A stretch of DNA of 64,000 nucleotides from Pseudomonas jessenii (GCF_002236115.1 NZ_NIWT01000009.1:186001-250000), one strand, 5' to 3'; numbered from the stretch's first letter, positions 7,313 through 16,560 are shown. Notes: generated by a model not told the origin, from the sequence alone. Numbers and translations: made by a program.

Positions 7313-8176
7313 AGAATGCCGGCCGAAGATCATCGCCAGGGTGCCACTGACGGCGATCAGCCCGGCGCCGATCATCAGCGACATGTCCATCAGCGTGCCC
7401 CAGACCAGGCTCGACAGCGCAAACGCCCAGATCAGCCCGGTGTATTCAAATGGCGCGAGCAGGGTCGCGGTGGCGCGGCGGAAACTGGCGAACAACAGGA
7501 ACTGGCCGATGCCGCCCACCAGGCCGGCGCCGAGCATGCCCAGCCAGGCGGGCGTCGGTGATGGCGTGTGGGTCCACGGCAGGGCAACCGCCATGCAAAT
7601 CACGAACACCACGTTGGTGATCAGCATCTGCTCCAGCACTGAGGTCTGCTCATCCACCTGACGCAACTGGATGTAGGTGAACGCCCAGCACATCGCCGCC
7701 AGCAGGGTCAGGACGATCGGCAACGGATCGGTCATGTTGTCGGGGCGACAGGCAATGACCACCCCGACAAAACCGATGATCAGGCTGAACCACTGCCAAC
7801 CGCTGGCGCGCTCCTTGAGGATCACCGCCGCCAGCACCGTGACCATGATCGGCGCGGAAAAATACAGGGTGGTCATCTCGGCCAGGGTCAGGTCCCTGGC
7901 CGCCGTGTAGTACAGCACCCAGGCGACGATCGACAGCAAACCGCGCACCACCAGCAAGCGCCGGCTCGGTGAACGCCACGCCCGCTGGATCAGGCGCAGG
8001 CGCCCCACCAGCAACATTGCGGCGACCACCACCAGGCTGCGCCAGAACAGGATGGTCACCACCGAATAATCGGCCACCAGCCATTTGATGACCGCGTCCT
8101 GCAGGGCCAGGAACGCGTAGCCCAGGGTGCACAGGCCAATGCCCTGCAGCGAGCGGTCAACCGTTGGCGAACTCAT
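7172..8176 (-). CDS. EamA/DMT-family transporter
   Basis: 334 residues with ten hydrophobic segments in two EamA repeats (~residues 10-140 and ~150-285), e.g. GLLSIVAWVLYYTAARDLTLAE and VWGTLMDMSLMIGAGLIAVSG. The family exports amino acids and metabolites. The start ATG overlaps the stop of the upstream permease (ATGA), so it is the last gene of the amino-acid transport operon. The last ~47 residues (after MIFGRHSS) form a non-family hydrophilic tail encoded antisense to the TetR gene. Confidence 0.85.
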   Translation of the reverse strand: MSSPTVDRSLQGIGLCTLGYAFLALQDAVIKWLVADYSVVTILFWRSLVVVAAMLLVGRLRLIQRAWRSPSRRLLVVRGLLSIVAWVLYYTAARDLTLAEMTTLYFSAPIMVTVLAAVILKERASGWQWFSLIIGFVGVVIACRPDNMTDPLPIVLTLLAAMCWAFTYIQLRQVDEQTSVLEQMLITNVVFVICMAVALPWTHTPSPTPAWLGMLGAGLVGGIGQFLLFASFRRATATLLAPFEYTGLIWAFALSSLVWGTLMDMSLMIGAGLIAVSGTLAMIFGRHSSQDVVGAECSVTQPLYPATADVESVGGAEGLGVQAPLEPEPVEHRR

Positions 8177-8883
8177 CAGGCTGACCTGCGCACGGGCGTC
8201 CCGCGCCGTTCGGCAAAGGCAAACAGCGCTTCGATCAGGAACGTCAGGCAGACGTAGACGGCGGCCACCAGCAACAAGGGTTCGTACACCTGCAGGGTCT
8301 GCGCGCGGACCACGTTGGCGGCGCCGAGCAGGTCGATCACGGCGATAGTCGAGGCCAGTGCCGTGGACTTGAGCAGCATCACGGTTTCCCCGGCCAGGGT
8401 CGGCAACAGCAGGCGCAGGGCTCTGGGCAAGCGCACTCGCAACAACGACTGGCGCGCCGTCATGCCAAAGGCCGACGCGGCTTCCATCTCACCCTTGGGC
8501 ACCGCCAGCAGGCCACAGCGAATCACTTCGCCGACATAGGCCCCCATCGACACCACCAGGGCGAACACGATGTACCAGTAGCCATCACGCAGGTACGGCC
8601 AGAGAAAGCTGCCACGAATCAGCGGGAACTGGGCAAACAGGCTGCCCAGCCCGTAGTAGTAGATGTAGATCTGGATCAGCAACGGCGTGCCGCGCGTCAC
8701 GCTGGTGTAGAACAGGCTGACCTTGGCGATCACCTTGTTTTTCGAAATCCGTGCCAGCGCCACCAGCACCGCCAGCAGGTAACCGAACACACTCGATACC
8801 AACAGAATGACGAGGGTGGTTTGCAGCCCCCGGCCCAACAGTGCCGCGTATTCAACTATCCACGCTGGAATCATTTCATTCAC
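8176..8883 (-). CDS. Polar amino-acid ABC transporter permease (second subunit)
   Basis: 235 residues, HisM/GlnP family, five to six membrane segments. The EAA loop (EMEAASAFGMTARQSLLRVRLP region) contacts the ATPase. GTG start overlapping the stop of the upstream permease by four bases (GTGA), and an ATGA overlap with the DMT gene downstream, so the three are translationally coupled. It forms a heterodimeric channel with the 8880-9593 product. Confidence 0.85.
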   Translation of the reverse strand: MNEMIPAWIVEYAALLGRGLQTTLVILLVSSVFGYLLAVLVALARISKNKVIAKVSLFYTSVTRGTPLLIQIYIYYYGLGSLFAQFPLIRGSFLWPYLRDGYWYIVFALVVSMGAYVGEVIRCGLLAVPKGEMEAASAFGMTARQSLLRVRLPRALRLLLPTLAGETVMLLKSTALASTIAVIDLLGAANVVRAQTLQVYEPLLLVAAVYVCLTFLIEALFAFAERRGTPVRRSA

Positions 8884-9593
8884 TCAGCCAAAGGCATCCA
8901 GCGACGAATACGTCGCTCAAGCCGACCCGACAGATAGTTCGACGCCAGCGTCACCGCGTAATACAACGCGGCAGCCGTGAGGTAGAACAACAGATAGTGG
9001 CGCGTCGACCCCGCGCCTTGCTTGGCGGTGTACAGCAGCTCGTTGGTGCCGACCACGCTGATCAGCGCACTGTCCTTGATCAGGTTGATCCACAGGTTGG
9101 CCATCCCGGCCATCGCATACGGCGCCATGATCGGCAGTGTGACTCGACGGAACAGCCCAAAACCGTTGAGGCCGAACGCCTTGGCCGCTTCGATCTGGCC
9201 GAAGGGAATCGCCTGGATCGCCGCGCGGAAAATCTCCGAGGCATAGGCGCCCTGCACCAGCCCCAGCACCACGATGGCCGCCAGCGGGCCACTGACATTG
9301 ACCACGCCGTAGCCGAGTCGGGTCATCAGAGAATTGAGGAGCATGGAGCCGACGTAGTACAGCAGCAGAATCAGCAGCAATTCCGGAACCGCCCGGAACA
9401 ACGTGGTGTAGCCGCGCATCAGCGCTGCAATCGGCTTTGGCGCGCCGAGCTTGAGACACGCCACCACCAGTCCGATAGCCAGCCCGAGGACAAAGGCCCC
9501 GGCGGAAATCTGCAGGGTCATCCAGAGCCCCTTCAACAGCGCACTGCCCCATCCCTGCTCAGTGAAATTGATCAGATCGAACATTGCCGGCAT
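8880..9593 (-). CDS. Polar amino-acid ABC transporter permease (first subunit)
   Basis: 237 residues from the ATG at 9593 (GGAG six bases upstream). Extending to 9674 would only translate the REP element. HisQ/ArtQ-like, with the conserved EAA motif IPFGQIEAAKAFGLNGFGLF and several membrane helices. It pairs with the next permease. A REP pair separates it from the binding-protein gene upstream, a common arrangement where REPs adjust transcript levels within ABC operons. Confidence 0.85.
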   Translation of the reverse strand: MPAMFDLINFTEQGWGSALLKGLWMTLQISAGAFVLGLAIGLVVACLKLGAPKPIAALMRGYTTLFRAVPELLLILLLYYVGSMLLNSLMTRLGYGVVNVSGPLAAIVVLGLVQGAYASEIFRAAIQAIPFGQIEAAKAFGLNGFGLFRRVTLPIMAPYAMAGMANLWINLIKDSALISVVGTNELLYTAKQGAGSTRHYLLFYLTAAALYYAVTLASNYLSGRLERRIRRWMPLAE

Positions 9594-9633
9594 TTCAGTC
9601 TCCAGTTGGCGGTTAGAAAGCACCGCCAGACCC

Positions 9634-9723
9634 TGTGGGAGCGAGCTTGCTCGCGATAGCGGTGGTTCAGTCAACTTGGATGTTGACTGTCATGCCCTCA
9701 TCGCGAGCAAGCTCGCTCCCACA
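9634..9723. repeat. REP pair inside the amino-acid ABC operon
   Basis: TGTGGGAGCGAGCTTGCTCG and its inverted partner, with a ~40-base spacer, between the binding-protein and permease genes. Confidence 0.85.
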
Positions 9724-9763
9724 AGGATTTGCGTTTTCCAAGGGTTCGCGTTCGACCTGGCTG

Positions 9764-10546
9764 TCAGAACGCAGGCTTCACGCTGGTGCCGAAGTAGCTT
9801 TGGGAGAGGTCGTCGTAGTCCTTGCTCGCCAGCAGCTCCTGGATGGCCTTGTCCAGTTTGGCCTTGAGTTCGGTGTCGTCCTTGCGCAGGCCGGCACCCA
9901 CGCCTTTGCCGAAGATCGGGTCATACGGCACGGTGCCGAGGTAGGCCAGGTCCTTGGCATCCGGGGTCTTGATGAATGCGGCCATGGCGGTGCCGTCGGC
10001 CATCATCAGGTCGATGCGCCCGGCAATCAGGTCGGCGTTGGCCGAGTCCTGGGTGTCGTAGTACTTAACGTCGGCGATTTTTTCGTAGTAGGTCTTCAGA
10101 TAACTGGCGCTCACGGTCGAGTTCTGCACGCCGATGATCTTGCCCTTGAGGTCATCCGGGTACTTCTTCACCGACGCCTCTTTCGGGCCGACGACGGCAA
10201 TCGCCGAATCGTAGTAGGCCTTGCTGAAGGCGATCTGTTTCTCGCGTTCTTCGGTCACCGACATCGAGGAAAAGATCACGTCGATCTTCTTCGCCAGCAG
10301 CGACGGAATGATGCCGTCCCACGCCACTTCCTTGATTTCGCAATCGGCTTTCATTTCGCTGCACAGCTTGTGGATCAGGTCGACTTCAAAGCCCTTCCAC
10401 TCACCATTGGCCTGTTTTTCGGTATATGGCGGATAGGGTTCGGCTGCCACCGCGAACCTGATCGGTTGCGCTTGGGCCGCGCTCATGCCGGCCAGCAATA
10501 CGCAGGCCGCACCGGTCAACCAGTTTGCAAAACGTCGATTTCCCAT
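9764..10546 (-). CDS. Amino-acid ABC transporter periplasmic binding protein
   Basis: 260 residues, family 3 solute-binding protein. Signal peptide ending SAAQAQ; mature start PIRFAVAAEPYPPYTE; signature GFEVDLIHKLCSEM; hinge motifs WDGIIPSLLAKKIDVIFSSM and GRIDLMMADGTAM. It captures a polar amino acid or derivative for the two permeases downstream. Upstream is the aminotransferase-ATPase fusion gene, 27 bases away. Confidence 0.88.
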   Translation of the reverse strand: MGNRRFANWLTGAACVLLAGMSAAQAQPIRFAVAAEPYPPYTEKQANGEWKGFEVDLIHKLCSEMKADCEIKEVAWDGIIPSLLAKKIDVIFSSMSVTEEREKQIAFSKAYYDSAIAVVGPKEASVKKYPDDLKGKIIGVQNSTVSASYLKTYYEKIADVKYYDTQDSANADLIAGRIDLMMADGTAMAAFIKTPDAKDLAYLGTVPYDPIFGKGVGAGLRKDDTELKAKLDKAIQELLASKDYDDLSQSYFGTSVKPAF

Positions 10547-10573
10547 GTTGTTTTCCCGTCTTTTTATGATGAG

Positions 10574-12577
10574 TTAGCGAGTCTGATGAGCGTTGACGAA
10601 TTGTCGGCAACGCTCGCTGCGTGGGTGTACGAACACTTCGTCCGGCGAACCGGTTTCCTCGATCAGCCCTTTGTGCAAAAAGGCGACTTTGGAAGAGACA
10701 TCGCGTGCGAAAGCCATTTCATGAGTCACCAGGATCATGGTCCGGCCTTCTTCGGCGAGGGAGCGGATCACCCGCAGCACTTCCCCGACCAGTTCCGGGT
10801 CGAGTGCCGAGGTGGGTTCATCGAACAGCATGACCTTGGGCCGCATGGCCAGGGCCCGGGCGATGGCCACCCGTTGTTGCTGTCCCCCGGAGAGAAACGC
10901 CGGGTACTCGTTGCGCTTGGCCGCCAGCCCGACGCGTTCGAGCAGGGCTTCGGCCCGTTCAGTGGCCTCCGCACGGCTTTCACGCAGGACCTGGGTCGGC
11001 GCTTCGATGAGGTTTTCCAGCACCGTGCGATGGGGCCAGAGGTTGAAGTTCTGGAACACCATGCCCAGGCTGGAACGGATGCGCACAAGCTGTTTGGCAT
11101 CCGACACCAGCGGTGCGCCGGGGCGATTCTGGTTAAGGTGAATGCTTTCGCCATCGACCAGGATGCGTCCCTGGTCCGGCACTTCGAGCATGTTGATGCA
11201 GCGCAGCAAGGTACTTTTGCCCGAGCCGCTGGCACCGATCAGGGAGATCACTTCGCCCTCGCGGGCGGTCAGGGAAACACCCTTGAGCACTTCGATATTG
11301 CCGAAGCGTTTGTGCAGGCCATCGACTTCGATCATGGTCCTGGCGGCGGCCGGTTCGACGGTCGCGGTGCTGGTCACCGTGCCGATCACCGGCCTGGGCG
11401 CTTCGCCATTGAGTACCTGGACAAAGCCGCGAATGCGCTGGCAGGCCTGGGCCAGTCGCTCGTCACTCAGGGTGAACGACAGCCGTACAAACCCTTGGGC
11501 CGGCTCACCGAATGCCGCGGCATCCAGCACCGAGACACCGGCTTCGCGCAGCAGGCGCCAGGCGAACTCCAGCGAGGTCAGGCCGGTGCCGCGCACATCC
11601 ACCAGCACGAACATGCCGGCATCGGGGTTGAGCACGCTGATGCCCGGGCAATCCGCCAGGCCGGACACCACCAGATCGCGGCGCCGACGATAGATCTCGC
11701 GCATGCCGTGGGTGACTTCGTCATGGGACTGCACGGCCTTGAGCGCCGCTTCCATGACAAACCCGGGCAGGCCGTACAGCATGCTCAACACCAGGGTTTC
11801 GACATGGTTGACCAGGGCTTGATTGGCCACGACCCAGCCGATGCGCCAACCGGTCATGGCATGGGATTTGGACAGGCTGCCGATCACCACGCAGCGCTCG
11901 GCCATGCCCGGCAACGTTGCCAGGCTTTGGTGTTCACGCTCATAGGCGAGGCTCTCGTAGACCTCGTCCACCACCACCCACAGGTCATGGGCAATGGCGA
12001 GGTCGGCGATGGCTTGCAGTTCTTCACGACCCAGCACCACGCCGGTGGGGTTGTTCGGGTTGGAGAAGAAAATCGCCCGGGTGCGCGGGGTAATGGCCTT
12101 GGCCAACACGGCGGCATCGAGGCGGAAACCCGAGTCCGCCGCACAAGGCACCCGCACCAGCGTGGCGCCGGACGCCTTGAGGGTCGCTTCGTAGGTGACG
12201 TACATCGGATCGAAGGCAATCACTTCGTCGCCGGCACCGAGCAGGCACATCGAGGTGGCGAACAAGGCGTTCTGCGCACCTGCCGTGAGAATGACGTTGG
12301 TCGCCTGCAGTTCGCGGTCGATCAATTGGCTGTAGCGGCCGGCAATGGCCTCGCGCAGGGCCTGGCGACCGGCGATTTCGGTGTAGTGGGTATCCCCTTC
12401 GCGCAGGGCGTGGATGGCGGCATCGGTAATGAAATCGGGAGTGGGGAAATCCGGGTCGCCGACGCTGAGGATGATCACGTCCTCGCCGTTGCGCTGCGCA
12501 GCGCTGGCCGCGTAGTGGATATCCCAGGCGGCAACGCCTTGGCCACTGATCCGTTCAACAAAGGGTGAAAACCGCAT
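10574..12577 (-). CDS. Fusion of a PLP aminotransferase with an amino-acid ABC transporter ATPase
   Basis: 667 residues from the ATG at 12577 (GAGG 8 bases upstream); a longer frame to 12661 has no family match. Residues ~1-385 are a fold-type I aminotransferase: SVGDPDFPTPDF, SNPNNPTGVVLG, and the PLP lysine at about 237 in SLSKSHAMTGWRIGW. A ~30-residue Ala/Thr/Val/Pro-rich linker follows. Residues ~415-667 are a complete HisP/GlnQ-type ATPase: GASGSGKST (Walker A), LSGGQQQRVAIARAL (signature), VMLFDEPTSALDP (Walker B), LVTHEM (switch). Both halves look intact. The arrangement would tie transamination to import of the same amino acid. A methionine at the linker junction (codon at 11335) could allow separate ATPase synthesis. 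Confidence 0.88.
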   Translation of the reverse strand: MRFSPFVERISGQGVAAWDIHYAASAAQRNGEDVIILSVGDPDFPTPDFITDAAIHALREGDTHYTEIAGRQALREAIAGRYSQLIDRELQATNVILTAGAQNALFATSMCLLGAGDEVIAFDPMYVTYEATLKASGATLVRVPCAADSGFRLDAAVLAKAITPRTRAIFFSNPNNPTGVVLGREELQAIADLAIAHDLWVVVDEVYESLAYEREHQSLATLPGMAERCVVIGSLSKSHAMTGWRIGWVVANQALVNHVETLVLSMLYGLPGFVMEAALKAVQSHDEVTHGMREIYRRRRDLVVSGLADCPGISVLNPDAGMFVLVDVRGTGLTSLEFAWRLLREAGVSVLDAAAFGEPAQGFVRLSFTLSDERLAQACQRIRGFVQVLNGEAPRPVIGTVTSTATVEPAAARTMIEVDGLHKRFGNIEVLKGVSLTAREGEVISLIGASGSGKSTLLRCINMLEVPDQGRILVDGESIHLNQNRPGAPLVSDAKQLVRIRSSLGMVFQNFNLWPHRTVLENLIEAPTQVLRESRAEATERAEALLERVGLAAKRNEYPAFLSGGQQQRVAIARALAMRPKVMLFDEPTSALDPELVGEVLRVIRSLAEEGRTMILVTHEMAFARDVSSKVAFLHKGLIEETGSPDEVFVHPRSERCRQFVNAHQTR

Positions 12578-12734
12578 GCCAGTGCCTCGTTCGAATTGAA
12601 GAAACGCAAGCCCGCAACCAGCCGGGGGAAGGTGGCCCTCAACATAGTCCAGACTGAACACTCGTTCAACAGAAAACTCGCGAGGCTTCGCGTTCAGCGC
12701 AAACAGGTCGTTTTCACGACAGTCGCGCCGTTTT

Positions 12735-14135
12735 TCAGCACGGTGCGATCAGGCGACGTGAAACGATTTTGCTGACTGCGCCAATCGCCAGGGCGACGAG
12801 GATCAGACCGGCGGCGACCAAGAACGTCAGCCGCATTCCCTGTGCGATTGCTTCGGGTTGCGCTTGCAAAACATCGTTACTGACCGAACCGAAGGCGAAC
12901 ACTGCGCCCATCAGGCTAGCGCCGGTGATCAAGCCAAGATTGCGCGACAACCCGAGCAAACCGGACACCACGCCACGCTGCGGCGTCGCAATATTCGACA
13001 TGACGGCGGTATTGTTGGCCGCCTGGAACAGCGCGTAACCGGCGGTAATGACCACCAATGGCACGATGTAGCCGAACGCACCGAAGCCCGTTGGCACGGC
13101 GGGCAGGATGCAAGCGCCGGTCAACATGGCAATCAATCCGAGTGTGGTGGATCGATGTGCGCCCAATCCGTCGACCCATCGACCCGCCGGAACCCCGGCC
13201 AATGCGGCGACCAGCGGCCCCGCCGACATCACCAGGCCAACGCTCGTAGCATTCAACGCCAGTGCGCCGGTGAGATAAAACGGCCCCACCACCAGGGTGG
13301 CCATGACCACGGTCGTCACCAGCATGCTCATGGCGAAACCTGCGCTCAGCTGCGGATTGCGGAACATCGTCAGTCGAACCAGCGGTGACTCGGCTGTGCG
13401 CTCGACGAACACAAACACGCCCGCTCCAACCATCGCCACCAGCAACAGTGCCGTGTTCAGCGGACCAAAACTGCCACGCCCGAGGGTCATCGCCAGCGCA
13501 TAGGCCAGCAGTGTCAAGACCAGTACCAGGGTGCCGAGGACATCGAAACCCGCTCGATCCGCCCTTTTCTCACGGCAATCTTTCGGTAAAAAACGATGCG
13601 CGAGCCCAATCGCCAAAACACCCAACGGCACATTGACCAGAAAAATCGCCTGCCACCCCAGATTGGCAATCAAAAAACCACCGAGGGTCGGGCCGAGCGA
13701 TGTGCCAATCGCCGACATGGTGCCGAGCAGGCCCATCGCGCTGCCCATTTTTGCCTTGGGCACTGCCTCGCTCACCAGCGCCATGGTCAACGCCATCATG
13801 ATGGCCGCGCCGATGCCCTGTAAGGCCCTTGCGGCTATCAGCAACCACAGACTGGCCGCCAGGGCGCACAGGAACGAGGCGACGGCGAACACCGCAATGC
13901 CGATCAGCAGCAATCGCCGACGGCCAATGATGTCGCCGAGCCGCCCGACACTGACGATCAACGCCGTGATCGCCAGCAGGTAAGCGAGCACCACCCATTG
14001 CACTTGCTGGAAGGAGGCCGAGAACGCTGCGGCCAGTGTCGGTAAACCAACGTTGGCAATGCTGGTGCCCAGGGACGACAGCAACATGGATAACGACAGG
14101 CTGGCCAAGGCGCCCCGAATCGATATGGACTTCAT
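12735..14135 (-). CDS. MFS drug/metabolite exporter (DHA2-like)
   Basis: 466 residues from the ATG at 14135 (GGAG and GAG just upstream); the longer frame to 14342 runs through REP sequence. It begins with the DHA motif LGTSIANVGLPTLAAAF, then motif A GRLGDIIGRRRLLLIG and motif C-like LLGTMSAIGTSLGPTLGGF. It has 12-14 membrane segments. Proton-coupled export of toxic compounds is the usual role. It is divergent from a LysR gene, its likely regulator. Confidence 0.85.
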   Translation of the reverse strand: MKSISIRGALASLSLSMLLSSLGTSIANVGLPTLAAAFSASFQQVQWVVLAYLLAITALIVSVGRLGDIIGRRRLLLIGIAVFAVASFLCALAASLWLLIAARALQGIGAAIMMALTMALVSEAVPKAKMGSAMGLLGTMSAIGTSLGPTLGGFLIANLGWQAIFLVNVPLGVLAIGLAHRFLPKDCREKRADRAGFDVLGTLVLVLTLLAYALAMTLGRGSFGPLNTALLLVAMVGAGVFVFVERTAESPLVRLTMFRNPQLSAGFAMSMLVTTVVMATLVVGPFYLTGALALNATSVGLVMSAGPLVAALAGVPAGRWVDGLGAHRSTTLGLIAMLTGACILPAVPTGFGAFGYIVPLVVITAGYALFQAANNTAVMSNIATPQRGVVSGLLGLSRNLGLITGASLMGAVFAFGSVSNDVLQAQPEAIAQGMRLTFLVAAGLILVALAIGAVSKIVSRRLIAPC

Positions 14136-14243
14136 TTTCTCGCGACTCCGCAAATAGGTTGTCTCGAGCCTAAGCCCGCACCTAACATGGCGGAAGACGC
14201 AGCATTTGCACTTTATACGTGCATACAACGCCACACTCAAAAA

Positions 14244-14385
14244 TGTGGGAGCGAGCCCTGTGGCGAGGGAGCTTGCCCCAGTTGGGTTGCGAAGCAGCCC
14301 CAAAATCTCTGATGCACCAAAGATCTTGTGAGTGCTACGCACTCAAACGGGGGCAAGCCCCCTCGCCACAGGGCTCGCTCCCACA
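14244..14385. repeat. Composite nested REP element
   Basis: Two REP families nested. The outer arms are TGTGGGAGCGAGCCCTG and its complement, the inner arms GTGGCGAGGGAGCTTGCCCC and its complement. Together they form one long hairpin in the MFS-LysR intergenic region. Confidence 0.85.
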
Positions 14386-14397
14386 GGAATTGATTCG

Positions 14398-15282
14398 ATG
14401 CCAGACCTGAATCTGTTGATCACCCTGAACGTGTTGCTCGAAGAAGGCAGCGTGGCCCGCGCCGCGCAGCGTTTGCGCCTGAGCCCCTCAGCCATGAGCC
14501 GGGCGCTGGCGCGGTTGCGCGAAACCACGGGTGATCCGCTGCTGGTGCGGGCCGGTCGCGGACTGGTTCCCACGCCCCGGGCGCTGGAGCTGCGTGAACG
14601 CGTCGGCGCGCTCGTGCAGGACGCCGAAGCCGTCCTGCGCCCCGCCGAGGCACTGGATCTCAATCAACTGGCGCGCACCTTCACCCTGCGCACCAGCGAT
14701 GGCTTCGTGGAAAATTTCGGACCACCACTGATCGCCCGCCTCCATCAGGAAGCACACGGTGTCCGCCTGAATTTCGTGCAGAAGCTGAACAAGGACAGCA
14801 CCCTGCTGCGCGACGGCTCGGTGGACCTGGAAACCGGTGTGATCGGCGAATCGACCAGCCCGGAAGTGCGGACCCGGATGCTGTTTCGCGACCGGTTCAT
14901 TGGCGTGGTGCACAAGGGTCATCCACTGGCTCGAGGCGAGATGACAGCGGTTCGTTATGCCGCCGCCCGGCACATCCTGGTCTCGCGTCGGGGCCACGAA
15001 AAAGGCGTCATGGACGATGCCTTGAATGAGCTGGGACTGACGCGCGACATCGCCACCATTGTCGCTGGTTTCTCTTCGGCGATTGCTTTGGCGCGGGCTT
15101 CGGACCTGGTCGCCAGCGTACCGCAGCGGCACGTCGGCAACCTGTGCCAGGGAATGCATTGCTTTGCCCTGCCGTTCCCCACGCCGGCGATCACGGTTTC
15201 GATGCTGTGGCACCCGCGCATGGACGCCGACCCGGCCCATCGCTGGCTACGCGGGTGCGTGTGGGAGGTTTGCAGTCAATAA
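14398..15282 (+). CDS. LysR-family transcriptional regulator
   Basis: 294 residues from the ATG at 14398, 12 bases past the REP, with AGGAA upstream. Helix-turn-helix at residues ~17-40 (EEGSVARAAQRLRLSPSAMS), followed by the LysR substrate-binding domain (VRLNFVQKLNKDSTLLRDG, DLETGVIGES). Closest in style to the NodD/PnbR-like LysRs that start PDLNLLITLNVLLEE. Probably controls the divergent MFS exporter. The REP between the genes leaves little room for a promoter, about 108 bases on the MFS side. Confidence 0.85.
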   Translation: MPDLNLLITLNVLLEEGSVARAAQRLRLSPSAMSRALARLRETTGDPLLVRAGRGLVPTPRALELRERVGALVQDAEAVLRPAEALDLNQLARTFTLRTSDGFVENFGPPLIARLHQEAHGVRLNFVQKLNKDSTLLRDGSVDLETGVIGESTSPEVRTRMLFRDRFIGVVHKGHPLARGEMTAVRYAAARHILVSRRGHEKGVMDDALNELGLTRDIATIVAGFSSAIALARASDLVASVPQRHVGNLCQGMHCFALPFPTPAITVSMLWHPRMDADPAHRWLRGCVWEVCSQ

Positions 15283-15357
15283 CACCACCGGGAAACTGAG
15301 TGTGGAACGCCAAGCTTGACCGCCACACCCTCCCCAGTCGGAGGCATTCAAGTGGTT

Positions 15358-15402
15358 TGTATCGAACTGTACTTCCCCCCGGCCACCTTACACAGCGATA
15401 CA
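15358..15402. promoter_or_regulatory. Paired TGTATC / GATACA boxes, copy B
   Basis: TGTATC at 15358-15363 with a degenerate TGTACT 10 bp later, and GATACA at 15397-15402 preceded by TTACAC 9 bp earlier. The same inverted-pair logic as copies A, C and D but with a shorter centre (45 bp overall). It ends 112 bases before the ohr start codon. Confidence 0.4.
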
Positions 15403-15514
15403 AATCCGCCAGGTTCAGGACATATGTGCAGTACATGGAAATGAAAAAGTGTGGCGCATCGGAAAGCGCAGGTTTTCCGAGCATTCCAGCGACCCACTGA
15501 CAGGAAAAACCACC

Positions 15515-15934
15515 ATGATCAATGCAATCGATACCGTGCTGTACACCGGCAAGACCCACACCACCGGCGGCCGCGACGGTCAGGCGCGCAGCACCGACGG
15601 ACGTCTGGACATCAAGCTTTCGCCTCCCGGCTCTTCAGGTGCCGGCACCAATCCTGAGCAACTGCTGGCGGCGGGTTGGTCGGCTTGTTTCATCGGGGCG
15701 ATGGGCAAGGCATCGGTCGCGCTGAAAGTGGCCTTGCCGAACGACGTTGCGGTGGATGCCGAAATCGATCTGGGCAAGTCCGAAAACGCCTTCTTCCTTC
15801 AAGCCCGTCTGAATGTCAGCCTGCCGGGCCTGGACCCGACCATCGCACGCAAGGTGGTGGAAATGGCGCATCAGACTTGCCCGTACTCCAAAGCGACCCG
15901 CGGCAACATCGACGTCGAAATCAATCTGGTTTGA
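15515..15934 (+). CDS. ohr: Organic hydroperoxide resistance protein Ohr/OsmC family
   Basis: 139 residues, AGGAAAAA upstream of the ATG. The two reactive cysteines of Ohr are present: Cys58 in GWSACFIGAM and Cys122 in HQTCPYSKAT. The N-terminal LYTGKTHTTGGRDGQARSTDG is characteristic of Ohr. It reduces organic hydroperoxides with lipoylated proteins as electron donors, in the cytoplasm. The adjacent OhrR repressor usual in many species is absent, so regulation may differ here (see the boxes at 15358-15402). A terminator follows. Confidence 0.92.
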   Translation: MINAIDTVLYTGKTHTTGGRDGQARSTDGRLDIKLSPPGSSGAGTNPEQLLAAGWSACFIGAMGKASVALKVALPNDVAVDAEIDLGKSENAFFLQARLNVSLPGLDPTIARKVVEMAHQTCPYSKATRGNIDVEINLV

Positions 15935-15946
15935 CCGATGCGGACA

Positions 15947-15988
15947 AGCCTGGCCTGACGTCTTGATACCGGTCAGGCCAGGCTTTTT
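15947..15988 (+). terminator. Rho-independent terminator of ohr
   Basis: AGCCTGGCCTGAC and GTCAGGCCAGGCT arms with a 12-base loop, followed by TTTTT, 13 bases past the ohr stop codon. Confidence 0.9.
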
Positions 15989-16010
15989 GAACACCGCAAT
16001 TGCTGTAGGT

Positions 16011-16108
16011 GTAGGAGCGAGCTCGCTCGCGATGGTCTCAAGAGCGCCGCGCATAGCCAGCAAGCGCGCGTTTTCGTTAACGACCATCGCGAGCAAGCTC
16101 GCTCCTAC
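16011..16108. repeat. REP pair between ohr and the cupin gene
   Basis: Inverted REP units (GTAGGAGCGAGCTCGCTCGC and its partner) separating convergent genes. The right end touches the stop codon of the cupin gene. Confidence 0.85.
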
Positions 16109-16560
16109 TACTCCTTCAGGATCAGCAGCGGTTCGCCTTTCTTCACGATGTAGGTCGCCAGTTCCGAGGCCTTGCCTCCACCCACGTTCTTCGCCACATG
16201 GGCGACGCCGTCAGGGATGTACAACGAATCACCGGCCTTGAGCGTCACCGGTGCCCGACCTTCCAGTTGATACTCAAAAGTACCGCTGATCACGTGCGCC
16301 ACCTCTACGCCCGGGTGAGCATGTTTGGGCGAAGTCACGCCCGGATCGAAGTCCACGAGCACCTGAAGGACTTCGCGATCGGCGGCGCCCAGGTCTTCGC
16401 GTACCAGGTCGGTGCGATGCAGGCCCTGCTGCCAGCTTTTCATCGCCGGGGCCGGCTGTGTTTCCTGGGCTTGAGAGAGACTCGCTACAGTAGCGAGCCC
16501 TGCGGCGGCCAGAGCCAGACCAAGCTTGCCGAGGGTGTGACGGGTGTGGATACGCAACAT
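16108..16560 (-). CDS. Secreted cupin-domain protein
   Basis: 150 residues with a signal peptide (GLATVASLSQAQ) and one cupin barrel: motif 1 PKHAHPGVEVAHVISGTFEY (metal His/His/Glu) and motif 2 PDGVAHVAKNVG. C-terminus YIVKKGEPLLILKE. Periplasmic single-domain cupins of this type are often seen in oxidative or electrophile stress regulons, but the reaction is unknown. An HxlR regulator lies 183 bases upstream on the same strand, and box copy C sits between them. Confidence 0.75.
   Translation of the reverse strand: MLRIHTRHTLGKLGLALAAAGLATVASLSQAQETQPAPAMKSWQQGLHRTDLVREDLGAADREVLQVLVDFDPGVTSPKHAHPGVEVAHVISGTFEYQLEGRAPVTLKAGDSLYIPDGVAHVAKNVGGGKASELATYIVKKGEPLLILKE

Noticed and set aside
9635..12568. 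Very long rightward reading frame (~977 codons)
   Set aside because: It lies antisense to the binding-protein gene and the aminotransferase-ATPase fusion, and its translation has no family features; an artefact of high-GC codon bias.
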